A stretch of DNA of 64,000 nt from Tenodera sinensis (Eukaryota; Arthropoda; Insecta; Mantodea; Mantidae). This document shows positions 13,159 through 23,099 of this stretch, one piece after another (positions within the stretch are counted from its first letter, which is position 1; every line of letters begins with the position of its first letter). A program made the translations under genes and the position numbers. Location of the stretch: NCBI GenBank assembly GCA_030765045.1, contig CM060964.1, forward strand, positions 278,188,888-278,252,887. Reading direction: 5' to 3'. The notes beneath the pieces were generated by a model. That model searched no databases, was not told the origin of the DNA, and saw only the letters and a list, made by a program, of their open reading frames with translations.

Positions 13159-15293
13159 TTAGTTGTTGTAATTTCCCTGAGTGTTGGTGGTGGTTGTCGT
13201 TTCTGTATTCTGTGCAGCATCTGCCCTATTTGGCACATCTTCATCTACTTCCTGCTGTCTTATGTTGTCAGTGTACCATTGGTCTCTGCCCCTTTGGCGT
13301 GAACCTCTGTCATATGACGGTCTGTGGTTGTTCAAGTGTTCCCTACTGAATCGTATGTGATTCACTTGATGGGTATGGTCTCCTGGTCTTCCACGATCAT
13401 ATGTATATGTTCTGTATCTTGATTCACCCCTCGGTATCGTGTCGTGGTACCGCTGTCTTGTGTTCTCCATCCTCTCGCCATGATTATGTGGTTGTGGGAA
13501 ATGGTGTGCCCCTCTCCCCCTTTCATGGGTACTCCTAGTATTTCTATGTTCTCCCTCACTCTGGTTGTTCGTAGCCGTGTTCCGGTTTAGGATAGGTGAG
13601 TTTGGGTGACCGTTCCTATGTCTATGCTCATTAGGCTGACCATTTTGTGTTTCGAAGGCTGTTAGCAATTCTATCATGTCTGCAAAATCTACTGGCCTCG
13701 CAACAATTAACCCTGTTCTCACTGTGTCTGGGAAATGTCTTGTTATGCTGGCAATTAGTTCTGCCTCTGACAAGTTGGGGTCTAATAGCTTTCCTTTGTT
13801 GGCTACTTTCATAAAATAATCGACTAGCGACAACCCTTTGGTTGGATCGTATCTACCTGTCGCTAGCTCTACCCTAGTTTGGTTTTGTTTAGCTGGGCCC
13901 CAATACCTTGATAGGAATAAATTTCTGAATGAGCTATACGACTCATGACCAGCTAGGGTTAACCTGAGCCATTCTAATGCCTTATTTTTTAAACTTTTCT
14001 TAACTATCATCATTCTAAGCTCGTTTGGTATCCTTTTCACTTTAAAATATTCTTCCATCTCTTTAACAAAGAGTTTTGGATCGTCTCCCTCTCCTCGTCA
14101 AAGGTAGGTGGTGTGATTTCATGTAATATGCTGTTGGTGTAACATGTGTTATGTGTTGTGTCATTGTTTGGTTGTGAACCTCTTTCTCTATATGGTGAGT
14201 CAACATTTTGTACATTATTCAAATAACTCTCATCTTGTACATTACTTACATCTAAATCATCTTGTCTTTGTAATGCCTTCACAACATCATTTACATTAGC
14301 CAAACTTTCTTTCCCTTTTTTCATTTCTTCACAAATTGATTTTAAGTCATTCTTTATTTCTAAGTGGCTTTGTTTCATATCATTTATAGCATCCTGTTGT
14401 GAAAGCACCACATCATTCATTGTCTTAATTTTAGGAATTACAATTTGTTCTACAGTTTCATTAATAATGTCTTTCTTTACTACCTCAAACTCTTTCCTTA
14501 ATTCCTCAGTTATTTCTGCTTTTACATTTGTTATCTTACAGTCTACACTTGTATTACATTCTGTTATTTCATCCCTACATCTAGCAATTTCTCCTTCTAA
14601 CACAATTTTATTCTCTCTCATCTCTAATTCTATCTTTCCCATCCTATCTCCTACAATTTCTATCCTAGCTTCTAAGGCTTCCTTTGTTTCATTTAAGTTT
14701 TTATGTACTAATTTTAAATTAGTTTCCATTACTTTCATATTTTCTTTACACTCCTGTCTTCCTAATTCTATTTTCTGTTCTAGGTTCTGTCTACCTAATT
14801 CCATTTGCTGTTCTAAGTTCTGTCTACCTAATTCCATTTTCTGTTCTAAGTCTTTTCTCACTTCCTCCATTTTCTGACCTATCTCTTTTTTATTATTTTC
14901 CAAGTCCTCTCTCACTCCCTCTATTTTTTCACCTAAACTTTGTTCTATATCCTGTTTTAATTCTGCCTTATTCTGTTCCATTTTCTGACCTAAACTTTGT
15001 TCTATGTCCTGTTTTAATTCTGCATTATTTTGCTCCATTTTCTGACCTAATTCTACCTTGTTTTGTTCCAGTTTCTGACCTAAACTTTGTTCTAGTCTTT
15101 CAAACATCATCATCATTAACCTTTGGTCTTTGCTTATTTCCGCCTGTTCCTCACTTTCTAATCCTTCCTGATAACTAGGCCTATCTGCCCCTTCCCCCAC
15201 TCCTGTTTCTATCTCTTTTCGCGACATTTTAATTTCTTTATCCAATTCACTTAATGTTGAAAGTCCCGCTACTTTGCCACTTCTGAGTAGCAT
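13159..15293 (-). pseudogene. E1 gag (capsid protein) with one frameshift
   Basis: Starts MLLRSGKV at 15293. Coiled-coil repeats (EQNKAELKQDIEQSLGQK; three 11-residue units ending in MELGRQ or IELGRQ) lead to a capsid-like domain (KNKALEWLRLTLAGHESYSS, RYWGPAKQNQTRVELA) and an Arg/His-rich tail ending TTTTTNTQGNYNN. One base is missing between 14090 and 14091 relative to E2 and E3, so the frame from the start ends at 14037 and the capsid part resumes at 14058. No CCHC knuckle or protease motif is seen. Gag normally assembles the cytoplasmic particle that packages element RNA. Confidence 0.85.
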
Positions 15294-15562
15294 TAACCAA
15301 TGGAAATAAAATGTATGTAAAAACAAAAATTTTGGATCCTACTTTCTTTTCCGTTGGTTCTTCGTCCAGTTATTTACGTCTCCTGGGTAGTTGGCTTCGC
15401 TAGATGATCTCCGGTGTTTTTCCCACGTTGATTCTCCGTGTATCGATGTTTTGTTGATATCAGACGATGGTCTAATGGCGTCTTTCTCCTGCGCGATGGG
15501 ATGGCGTCATTTGGTGCTAACACTTCGTACTCGTAATTTTGCATTCCATTCTAAATTCGCGC

Positions 15563-15581
15563 TCCACGTTGGGCAAGCCAT
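15563..15581 (-). other. E1 primer-binding-site region (variant)
   Basis: On the element strand the sequence just inside the 5' LTR reads TGGCTTGCCCAACGTGGAGC. It resembles the tRNA-Lys-type site of E3 (TGGCGCCCAACGTGGGGC) but has CTT in place of C after TGG, so the 3'-terminal match to tRNA-Lys is broken. Confidence 0.5.
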
Positions 15582-15583
15582 TT

Positions 15584-16137
15584 TGGTGCAGTTTTTATAA
15601 ATGGGTCTTTACCTAGCAGTGGGAATATAGCAGCAGGAATAATGTTTTTACTGAAAGATGGAAAGTTTGATTGATATCTGACGCTACTCGTATCTACAGG
15701 GTCGATAGTCACAGAATGGAATGCACAAATCAACGTTCCTTTATCACAACATATTTATTCGTTAATTTACACTTCCATCACCATGTTAATTAGTTAACAA
15801 CTTTCAAAATTCGATAGAATCTACACTGGTTAAAAGTTTGGGTGTAATTTACATGTTCACACGCTATCAGCAAATATACATCCTTTCACCTTGAGCTCAC
15901 AGACGCTAATGAAAAGAGTGCTTGGCGTCGGTATGACGCAACACCGCCATTCTTATGTATTCATCCGCGCAACAGTTCTCATTGGTTGAATTCAAAGTGA
16001 CGAGAAAACTTTGTCTATTTTGAATATTATTAAAAAAATAAGTCCCTGATACACCCAAATTAAAAGAATTAGAAATTTACACACTCTTACAAAAATATTT
16101 ACATGAACAATTTTCTATTGATCAATATTCTGTCTCA
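15584..16137 (-). repeat. E1 5' LTR
   Basis: 554 bp, the partner of 10956-11509. It should carry the promoter for E1 transcription toward lower coordinates. The flanking target duplication atac lies at 16138-16141. Confidence 0.9.
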
Positions 16138-16141
16138 ATAC

Positions 16142-16669
16142 CAAACAATTATAGAATGTTGGAAAATGCTTACCCATCTAACAGCACTTCAAAAGCACCT
16201 AGTCTTCCAATGGATACCAGCTCACTGTGGACTGAGTGGTAATGAGAAAGCTGATGTTCTTGCAAAAAAGGCTACCGGCAATGTGCAGAAATCAATAGTT
16301 AATCTACCATTTTATGCAGCTAAAAGATTAGTCAACTCTGAATTCAAAAAAATTATTGAAAAATATTACTATGAAAAATCAAAAAATAAAATATGGGAAG
16401 TAACAAACATTCAAACAGTAATTCCTGAGTATCCTCGAAAAATAGCAGTTGCAACCTTCAGGTTTATTACAGGACATGATTGTCTGGCAAAACATTTAAA
16501 CAGAACTGGAATATGTTCTTCAACACTCTGTCCTCTCTTTGACCTGCAAGAGGAAATGGATCGAGACCACCTTCATATATGCCCGGCCACTTCTAGTGCC
16601 CCATCCATCAGTGAAAAATATTGGAGAGCAAGAGGATTAATGACTTCATTGTCAGAAATCCAGCATTAG
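16142..16669 (+). CDS. LINE-A ORF2, end of RNase H and C-terminus (continues 9666-10955)
   Basis: Frame-matched continuation of LINE-A: 175 codons and a TAG at 16667. It holds the last RNase H segment (FQWIPAHCGLSGNEKAD, with the final Asp). A C-terminal cysteine-bearing tail follows (CSSTLCPLFDLQEEMDRDHLHIC) and then ISEKYWRARGLMTSLSEIQH. The 3' end of the element is a short AAC tail running into AAT repeats. The same C-terminus occurs at 28642-28800 and 44780-44953. Confidence 0.85.
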   Translation, partial: QTIIECWKMLTHLTALQKHLVFQWIPAHCGLSGNEKADVLAKKATGNVQKSIVNLPFYAAKRLVNSEFKKIIEKYYYEKSKNKIWEVTNIQTVIPEYPRKIAVATFRFITGHDCLAKHLNRTGICSSTLCPLFDLQEEMDRDHLHICPATSSAPSISEKYWRARGLMTSLSEIQH

Positions 16670-16676
16670 CTAACAA

Positions 16677-16698
16677 GAACAACAACAACAACAACAAC

Positions 16699-16766
<68 letters not shown>

Positions 16767-16858
16767 TATATTATTATTATAATTATTATTATTACGGTTA
16801 CTGTTACTATTACTGTTACTATTACTATTACTATTACTACTGTTACTATTACTATTAC

Positions 16859-16955
<97 letters not shown>

Positions 16956-17027
16956 CTGCTGCAGATGCAATGCAATAAAAGATCAACAACTAATAATACT
17001 AATAATAGTGACGACGACAACGACGAC

Positions 17028-17119
<92 letters not shown>

Positions 17120-17172
17120 CGACGATGGCGATGACGACGGTGACGGTGACGATGACGATGACGATGATGATA
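16677..17172. repeat. compound microsatellite containing a LINE 3'-tail fragment
   Basis: AAC, AAT, GTTACT and ATT runs (16677-16953) are followed by about 35 unique bases (16958-16995, gatgcaatgcaat...gatcaacaactaat) and then GAT and GAC runs to 17172. The unique bases match the 3' end of the R1-like LINE at 8250-8276, so the GAT run is best read as the tail of a heavily 5'-truncated LINE. Confidence 0.85.
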
Positions 17173-17765
17173 CATGCTGCTTCAGTTAAGGACATAATTT
17201 TTTCATTTTGTATAGGCCATACATTTTATGTGCACTTTTAATAATGAATTTGTGGTGGTGGTGGCGGCAGCGGCGGTGGTGGCGATGGCGGTGGCAGCAA
17301 TAACAGTAATAATAATGATAATGATAACGACGGCGATAACAACAACAACAACAGCATAAGGTAGGTACCCTAATTTTGGGAGGTTGCCTAATTCAGGGTG
17401 GTTGAATATCTCCCTTGCTTGGTACTGCACTCTGGGGTTTGCTCAAACAACCACCAGTAAAGGTCATTCTGATGTGGCATCATGAGCGTTTGGTGCTGGC
17501 TCTGTTAACTAGTCCTTTTCTGCAGCCATTTTTGTATCTTGGTCAAGATATAAATTGTTCACAGAGTTCATTTGGAAGTCATTTCTCAAACCAGGTAAGA
17601 CATTATTTCAAAGTATTTAATTTGAGAAGGCAGTTTGAAGCAAGGATTTCTGTATCTAATTAACAAAGCAGGTCTTTCACCATTCACTTAAGGGTTAGGT
17701 TGTTAGGTTGCTCAATTTTGGGTACCCGAAAGTTGGCATCAGTTTATACAAACAGATGTTCTGGA
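17173..17765. other. no gene seen; GGT/GGC-rich microsatellite and unassigned DNA
   Basis: 17249-17356 is a degenerate GGT, GGC and AAC repeat. The rest shows no recognisable coding; it may be the 5' non-coding part of the pogo-like element that follows. Confidence 0.4.
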
Positions 17766-17943
17766 TTTTATTCCAGATGCCTGTGAAAAAGTGATGTTCA
17801 TGGGAAGTGGAATCTATATGGAATGCAGTGGAAGCTGTCCAAAAGAAGGAAATGGGTTACTTCAAAGCTTCCAAAAGCTTCAACATACTTCAGTCAACTT
17901 AGGAAACTATGTGAAGAAGTGCAAAGAACAAGATATAGATGTA
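17766..17943 (+). pseudogene. pogo/Tigger-like transposase, N-terminal piece
   Basis: Shifted frames read SIWNAVEAVQKKEMGYFKAS and then LGNYVKKCKEQDIDV, resembling the N-terminal helix-turn-helix of pogo transposases. One indel is needed near 17895. The piece stops at the Tc1 insertion (TA at 17942-17943) and continues in the same codon frame at 21409. Confidence 0.6.
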
Positions 17944-18162
17944 CAGTGCCTAACAGAAGTTTAGGACCACTAGCTTATTTAACTTAAAATGTTTCTGGTC
18001 TTTTAATTTTGCTACAAATATAAAGATTATTTTTTAAAAAATAAGCTGGTCTCTTATGCATTCATTTATGTAAAGAACATCATACTGAGACATTTAAGTT
18101 TCAAATTACGAATTTTTTACTAAAAACTTATTACTGAAAAAATCCAACATTTTATATTGTAA

Positions 18163-20029
18163 AAGTAACATATAGTGAAAAGTAACATGCTTAAATGGAT
18201 AACTCAGTTTATTTCACAAAGATTTTGTGCCACAAAATATAATACATACATTTCCAAATATAAACAAACACACCGAGGACTTCCACAAGGTGCTGTTCTG
18301 AGCACAACACTCTTTAACATATATATAAATGACCTTCCATCAATAATAAAAACTTTAGAAACCAAAATTGCTTTATTTGCTGACGATGTAGTCATTTGGA
18401 CTTCAGGCTCTCCAAAAAAACCTGAATTAATTAAAGACAGAATAGAAACAGCCCTAAACAAAGTACATGAATGGAGCTCCAAAAACCTCATGACTATCAA
18501 TGTGGAAAAAACAAATTATGAATTATTTACACTAAAATACAAACCAGTTAATATTAACATAAATTATAATAGTAAACCACTCAAAGCAGTTGATGATGCC
18601 AAATACTTAGGCATCACTTTTGACAGAAAGCTAACTTGGAAAAAACATATAACAAACATCTCAGAAAAGGTTGAAAAGAAACTGCAACTCCTGAAAAGGT
18701 TAGCTGGTGCTAAATGGGGCTGCTAAGGAGAGTCCTTAACACAACATACAAAATGTATGTTAAACCAAACCTCTTGTACTGTTCTGAAGCTTTAATAACA
18801 GCAGCAAATGCTAACATCAATAAACTTGAACAAATACAAAATCAGGCTCTTCGCCTAATCACTGGAGCAGTTAAATCCACACCTATTGATGCCATGCTTG
18901 CCTTAACACGGACCCCATCAATAACAACAAAAATAGAAGAACAAGCATTGCTCCAACACGAGAAAATGTTACGACTGCCAAACTCTAAATGGATAGAAGA
19001 GAACTTCCCCCCTTCAATACTTAAAACTCATAGTAGTTTCCTAGAAAAGGTAACACAGATTAAATCCAAATTGAACATTCCTAACACCAGAGAAAATCTA
19101 CTTATAAGAGAAAATCCATTGGAATTATTACAACCTACCTTCAGTTTGGATTTAATAGAGGAAATAAGTAAATCAGACACACCAAAAGAAATACAAAAAC
19201 TTCTAGCTCTGGAAACAATCAGTATTAGGTATCCCACAGAAGAATGGCTGCACATATATACTGATGGATCCTCGAAGGAAAACCTTACTGGAGCTGGAGT
19301 TACGTGTTCACATTTTTCCTTTTATCATTCTGTTGGCAGAGACACAACAAATTATGATGGAGAAATAGAGGCTATACACATTGCTCTCCGACAATTATTA
19401 AATCTTCCCTTAAATAAATTTAACAAGGCAGTAATTCTTTCAGATTCTAAAGCTGCAATTCAGGGAATATGTTCAAATACTACAAAGAAGTCAACAAAAA
19501 TTAGAGAATGCTACAAAATGTTAACACAACTCCAAAAAGTTAATAAGACTGTTCATCTCCAATGGATTCCAGCACACTGTGGAGTCATGGGGAACGAAGC
19601 TGCAGACTCACTTGCAAAGAAAGGCACAACAATAAAACAAAAGTCTAAATTCAATTTCTCATATTCCTCAATAAAACGCTTGATCATAAAAAGTTTTTGT
19701 CATTCATATCTACAAGAAATAGAAACAAATGTCAAAGATAAAAAATGGATTACACTACTTTCCAATCCAGATATAATCCCCCAAAGACCAAGGAAAACAG
19801 CGGTTGCAGCCTTCCGACTATTGACAAATCATGACTGCTTAGCAAGTCATCTCTACAGAATAGGTATCTCATCCTCACCAATATGTGTCCTGTGTAACGA
19901 TCCAGCAGAAATGAACGAAGACCACTTGAAGACCTGTGAAGCATTAAGATCAGAAGAAACTACAGTTCAAAAGTATTGGAAAGCACGAATGCTAATGGCT
20001 TCATTGCCAGATGCAAGGCACTAGAAAAC
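18163..20029 (+). pseudogene. LINE-B copy 2: 5'-truncated RT/RNase H
   Basis: Coding similarity to LINE-B at 38818-42986 starts near 18174. RT motifs are RGLPQGAVLSTTLFNIYIND and the catalytic IALFADDVVIW. RNase H follows with YTDGSSKENL, YDGEIEAIHIAL, ILSDSKAAI and HCGVMGNEAADSLAKKG. One base is missing near 18723 relative to copy 1 (a stop appears in WGC*), so two frames, 18175-18726 and 18714-20024, cover the protein. The stop at 20022 is followed by a short AAC tail. The word atattgtaa at 18154-18162 and again after the tail (20033-20041) is a likely target duplication, with about 11 extra bases at the 5' join. Confidence 0.8.
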
Positions 20030-20041
20030 AACATATTGTAA

Positions 20042-20244
20042 TTATTATTTATTTATGCCAACAAACTTACTGTTGGTGTTTTTAAACACACAAGCCGTGT
20101 GTGGGCAAAGTTTAAGAGGTAGAACCGGAACTGGCAGTTTGTCACAATAGCTCAGTGGTTAGAGCGTCCGCCCGGCAAGCGGAAGGTCTGTGGTTCAAAT
20201 CCCAGTGGTGGCATTGAATTTTTAAGTTCCGGTTCTACCTCTTA
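20042..20244 (+). repeat. tRNA-derived SINE, family 1, rearranged (inverted 5' part)
   Basis: Flanked by the 12-bp direct repeat aacatattgtaa (20030-20041 and 20245-20256). The first half is the family-1 tail in reverse complement (tttatgccaacaaacttact, cacacaagccgtgtgtg). The second half is the head in plus orientation, with A box tagctcagtggttagagcg and B box ggttcaaatccc. The unit begins and ends with complementary segments (ttaagaggtagaaccggaac and its complement). This head-to-head form is consistent with twin priming or template switching. Confidence 0.75.
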
Positions 20245-20649
20245 AACATATTGTAAATTAATTTGTAGACACTAAACCAATTTGTTAACCATAGTGTTAA
20301 CTTTTTTCCAGAACTGTATAAAGCCTATGAACGTTTTGTCATATTATAAAAAAAAAATCTCAAAAATATGCTTATCATTTTACAATTTTTTCCATAGTTT
20401 TTGAAAATGGAAAAAATTGACCAAAAAATGCCAGATATTCATGAAAGGATATGTGTCTCCAACTGATCTATTGTGACCAAACAAACTTCAATCGGTAGTT
20501 TAGCTTTCACTCAGCAGATGGGACATGAGGTGTTTGTTTTCTGGTGCATCCTTGGAGGAAAAAAACAATTTATGTCATTGTGTCTGAGGAAACAGGAAGT
20601 TTTGAGTGACAAACAAAGTAAGAATGAGGAAAAAAAAGTGTGTAAGAAG

Positions 20650-21135
20650 CATTAAAGTGGCAGATTATTGGATTTAGAGGTAGAATAAAACCTCATAGAG
20701 AAATTGCATCAGAAATGAGTGTCAGTAAAACATGTGTGACAAATACAATAAAGGATTTGCAAGAAGAAGGTGCAGTGACTGATAAACCATACAGAGGTTG
20801 ACCCAGGGCTACTTCAGTGCATATAGACTAGTTCATTGTTAGACATATAGAAAATATATCATGCTGTACTTCAATAGCAACAATGGATTTGGTCGCTGGA
20901 AAAGTAATTTCATTCTAGCCAGCTAGAAGTCCAGATCTTAATCCTATAGAAAACCTATGGAATGTCATCGACCTCTGGGTAGCTGCCTGCCAGCCAAGAA
21001 ACATCCAGGAACCGTGTGAGAAGATCTAGGAAGTCTGGAATGAAATTACGCCCTATGAATGCTGAAAGCTGTTCCTGAGTGTGCAAAAACGTATTCGAAT
21101 GTGTTTGAAACATAAAGGAGGTCCTATTGATTATT
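20650..21135 (+). pseudogene. Tc1-like transposase relic
   Basis: An N-terminal paired-type helix-turn-helix is readable near 20660-20810 (REIASEMSVSKTCVTNTIKD). The C-terminal signature SPDLNPIENLWNVID lies near 20930-20975, with recognisable peptide beyond it. The middle of the DDE domain is missing. This is an internally deleted, multiply frame-shifted relic inside the Tc1-like element. Confidence 0.75.
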
Positions 21136-21408
21136 AAAGAAACAAAGTTCAGTGTTTGTGAGTGATTTCTTAAATTATTTTTTATAACATGATTTGACAT
21201 TTCTGAAAAAATCACATGTATTAAGCAAAAGTAAGTGGAACTACCCTTAAGTCTAAGAGACCTGGATGAAACTTTCAGTGGTGTTAGAAAACAGTCCCTT
21301 ATACGTATTAGAGTGATTTTCTATTGCAAAAAGTGATAAAACTATTGTTTTTTTAAATAAAACAATTTCATATGTCAAGCTGATCTTAAACTTTTGTTAG
21401 GCACTGTA

Positions 21409-22180
21409 GTACTTAAACAAAGCATTGGCAGAAAACCTGTGCTTCTGGTACAAATAGAAGAAGATCTTGTGCACTATTGCCATACTATGGACTTAGGGCT
21501 AGGGATATTAGATCTCTCACCTTCCAGCTTGCCTTACATAACAAACTGCCAAATGCTTTCAATAAGAATATGACTTCTGCAGGTAAAAAATGGCTGAGAG
21601 GATTCCTGAAACGACATCCAAAACTGAGGTTTTGGACACCTGATAAGCTTTCTGTAGCCAGAGCTAAAGGCTTCACAAAGGAGGTAGTAGACTCTTTCTT
21701 TCAACTAAGTAAATATGATGCAAAAATCCTGCAATTTGCTCCTCATAGAATTTTCAGTTATGATGAGACTGGAATCACAGTTGTACAGGGTAGATCTAGC
21801 AAGGTTATAAGTTTAAAAGGCGAAAGGTGTCTCAAAAATATCTGCAGCAGCAAGAGGAGCTCTCATGGTTGTTGTTACATGTATGAGTCCCAACAGCCAT
21901 TTTGTACCTTCATTTATTATCTTTGTGTACAAGAACACAGATCCTAACCTTGGCAATGGAGCTCCTATAGGCTCAATTATTAAGTGTCATAAATCTGGTT
22001 TGATGCAGCTTTTACTTTTCACTGAGTGGTTTGAATACTTTATAAACACTGTAAAACCTTCACCTGAAGATCCAGTGATGCTTATTTGATGGCCACCACT
22101 CTCATACTTCTAATATCAATGTTGTTGATTGTGCATGAGAACAGGGTGTCACTCTATGCAGTATACAATGAAGGCACAAT
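21409..22180 (+). pseudogene. pogo/Tigger-like transposase, HTH and DDE piece
   Basis: Continues 17766-17943. It reads LKQSIGRKPVLLVQIEEDLV, then a CENP-B-type helix-turn-helix (RDIRSLTFQLALHNKLPNAF, AGKKWLRGFLKRHPKLRFW), then the DDE domain start FSYDETGITVV (first Asp) and DGHHSHT near 22087 (second Asp region). Frameshifts lie near 21480, 21860 and 22086. The dispersed repeat at 22187 cuts off the rest. Confidence 0.75.
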
Positions 22181-22186
22181 TTTTTA

Positions 22187-23026
22187 CTTTCTCTACTGGT
22201 AAGTAGGGGAAGTATTGTATTCCATCCAAAAATTTGATGTTGAGATTTCACCGGAAATATATGTTTTGAGGCCCCCTGAATCCAAAAAAGGCATTTTTAG
22301 AAAAAGGTCCGTGTGTGTGTCAGTCTGTCAGTCTGTGGACAGCATAGCTCAAAAACGAAAAGTTGGTTAAAAACCAAAGTTGGTATTTAAGTTTAATGTC
22401 TTTCAAGGATGCGACACGAAGATTTTGAAGAAAATAGCCCCACCATAAACTACCCTTTACATGGAAAATTTTTCAAAAATTTTGATTTTCTTGAAAATGG
22501 CTGTAATGATTTTGATTAAAATGTCATATGTTTGAGATATTTTGATGGCAAATGAAATGTATATGTTGAATTTTCTGGCTGTAGCCCCTGTAGTCGTATT
22601 TACTCTGGACAACTTTTGCATAACTGGTAAACCGTTAGAGATAGACCAAATTATACTATACAAAAACTGTATATCTTACTAAAATACACAATTTATGTCT
22701 CAATAAATTTTCTTGTAGGGTGAACCATTTCGGAGATATTCCTTGTTATGTGTGTGAGTTTCAGAAAACTTGGAACTTTCGTGAAATGGAACATCGTTGT
22801 TCATTTTTCTATATGTTAAGTGTGCAAAGACAACAGAATCTCAAACATTTGACTATCGCACAAACCCTACTGTATTCTAACATTCCCCTTGCACCTACAA
22901 GGAAATAAGCAATAAGATAATTTGTACAAATGTTTATCTCAACTAACACGAAAGAAGATATCGGAATAAGACTTTGTAAGAATGGTTAGTTCAAGAGTAG
23001 AGAAAGTCATGTGAGTGCAACACATC
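22187..23026 (-). repeat. dispersed repeat of about 0.83 kb, copy 2
   Basis: Nearly full copy in reverse orientation. The ends share the short inverted motif actttctctact (left near 22191, right near 22997-23010). It matches 51288-52110 reversed, including the segments around gttatgcaaaagttgtccag and cagtctgtggacagcatagc. Non-coding; probably a DNA-transposon derivative. Confidence 0.65.
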
Positions 23027-23099
23027 AGATTTTTAATTCAGAAACATGTCAGATGAGAATATAGGTAAACTTAATAGTATACTAGAAATGGAAACTTGG

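Larger units (their letters stand above)
10956..16137 (-). mobile_element. E1: complete Gag-only LTR retrotransposon (Gypsy-type, pol deleted)
   Basis: A 5182-bp insertion in minus orientation between 4-bp target duplications atac (10952-10955 and 16138-16141). Both LTRs are 554 bp and I see two base differences between them. In element order it has the 5' LTR, a primer-site region at 15563-15581, gag (15293-13159, one frameshift), a short integrase C-terminal relic (13070-12945), a tandem-repeat and T/A-rich 3' region, a polypurine tract next to 11509, and the 3' LTR. Protease, RT, RNase H and the integrase core are absent. It split LINE-A inside RNase H. The near-identical LTRs point to a recent insertion, so the enzymes must have come from another element. 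Confidence 0.9.
17944..21406 (+). mobile_element. Tc1-like DNA transposon (decayed), host to LINE-B and a SINE
   Basis: Terminal inverted repeats: the left end is CAGTGCCTAACAGAAGTTTA and the right end reads CAGTGCCTAACAAAAGTTTA on the opposite strand. TA target duplications lie at 17942-17943 and 21407-21408. With the nested LINE-B (18163-20029) and SINE (20042-20244) removed it would be about 1.4 kb, a usual Tc1 size. It holds a decayed transposase at 20650-21135 and interrupted a pogo-like transposase. Confidence 0.85.

Noticed and set aside
16608..17195. Open frames of poly-Asn, poly-Asp, poly-Met and poly-Ile
   Set aside because: Microsatellite translations on both strands.
18204..18500. 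Minus-strand 98-codon frame opposite the RT
   Set aside because: Antisense shadow of the LINE-B RT; the same shadow occurs at 9674-9949 and 40361-40549.
20140..20215. tRNA gene suggested by A and B boxes (also at 5488 and 26800)
   Set aside because: The segments are SINE heads with body and tail attached and do not fold into a full cloverleaf.
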